DNA of 11,691 bases, from contig JAZOBA010000040.1 in the NCBI GenBank assembly GCA_045595705.1, positions 1 through 11,691 of the forward strand, read 5' to 3'. The notes below the pieces were generated by a model. That model did no database searches, was not told the origin of the DNA, and was given only the letters and a program-made list of their open reading frames with translations. Below, in pieces: positions 11,606-11,691 of this stretch. Origin of the DNA: JAJPXI01 sp045595705 (GTDB lineage Bacteria; Bacillota; Clostridia; Oscillospirales; Oscillospiraceae). The translations under genes were made by a program, and so were the position numbers. Position 1 is the stretch's first letter; every line of letters begins with the position of its first letter.

Positions 11606-11679
11606 TGGAGCGGGTGATGGGAATCGAACCCACGCGACCAGCTTGGAAGGCTGGGATTCTACCATTGAACTACACCCGC
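11606..11679 (-). tRNA. tRNA-Gly (anticodon TCC)
   Basis: Acceptor GCGGGTG / CACCCGC, discriminator T and encoded CCA (11606-11608). Anticodon stem CCAGC/GCTGG with loop CTTCCAA giving TCC. It is the first array member seen; the promoter or further tRNAs lie beyond the window edge. Confidence 0.95.
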
Positions 11680-11691
11680 ATGGGCGCTGAT

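Overview
The window looks like a chromosomal segment of a GC-rich Clostridia-class Firmicute, probably an Oscillospiraceae/Ruminococcaceae-type gut anaerobe. The evidence is a clostridial Rex redox repressor, a BlaI/CopY-type repressor start, an S-layer-homology (SLH) protein, an LCP cell-wall ligase, a clostridial YHYH/Ig-like surface protein, strong AGGAGG-type ribosome binding sites, sigma-A promoters of the TTGACA-17-TAtnnT type, and tRNA genes that encode their CCA ends. The placement is inferred from gene content; no rRNA is present.

Layout. 1-68 (-): N-terminus of a BlaI/MecI/CopY-family repressor with a promoter covered by palindromic operators. 173-1667 (-): a NodB-type polysaccharide deacetylase behind a DUF2461 protein. 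1802-3349 (-): a secreted, membrane-anchored protein with a YHYH motif and five bacterial Ig-like domains, preceded by a structured leader. 3639-5372 (+): rex and an SLH protein in one operon, with a Rex-box-like site at the promoter shared with the divergent Ig-like gene. 5493-5642 (+): a 49-residue cysteine-rich membrane peptide. 5692-8811 (-): a tightly overlapping operon of a CRP/FNR-fold regulator, a substrate-binding lipoprotein, a permease and an ATPase (NitT/TauT-type ABC importer), with a perfect 16-bp palindrome at its transcription start. 8934-9161 (+): a 75-residue Cys-containing small protein. 9162-9455: a dispersed 'TGTCATCCTGAGCGAAG'-type repeat flanked by an 11-bp direct repeat, then the LCP promoter. 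9456-10502 (+): LCP protein. 10641-11175: a small, AT-richer cassette with a four-helix-bundle protein gene, flanked by 27-bp direct repeats and followed by heptad repeats. 11175-11679 (-): five tRNAs transcribed Gly-Arg-His-Gln-Lys.

How the genes fit together. Most of the left half concerns the cell envelope (deacetylase, Ig-like protein, SLH protein, LCP ligase), with redox-responsive Rex between. The ABC operon is self-contained, with its own regulator, but its substrate cannot be told from sequence. The two small Cys-containing genes flanking the ABC operon both carry a sigma-K-like GCATAnnnTA element, which hints at sporulation expression.

The least conventional part is 10.6-11.2 kb. 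There the 13-mer formed by the CCA end of tRNA-Lys plus the first bases of its terminator recurs twice more, in opposite orientation, as the ends of the direct repeats that bracket the four-helix-bundle gene. That arrangement suggests a small mobile or formerly mobile cassette, but no transposase or integrase is visible.
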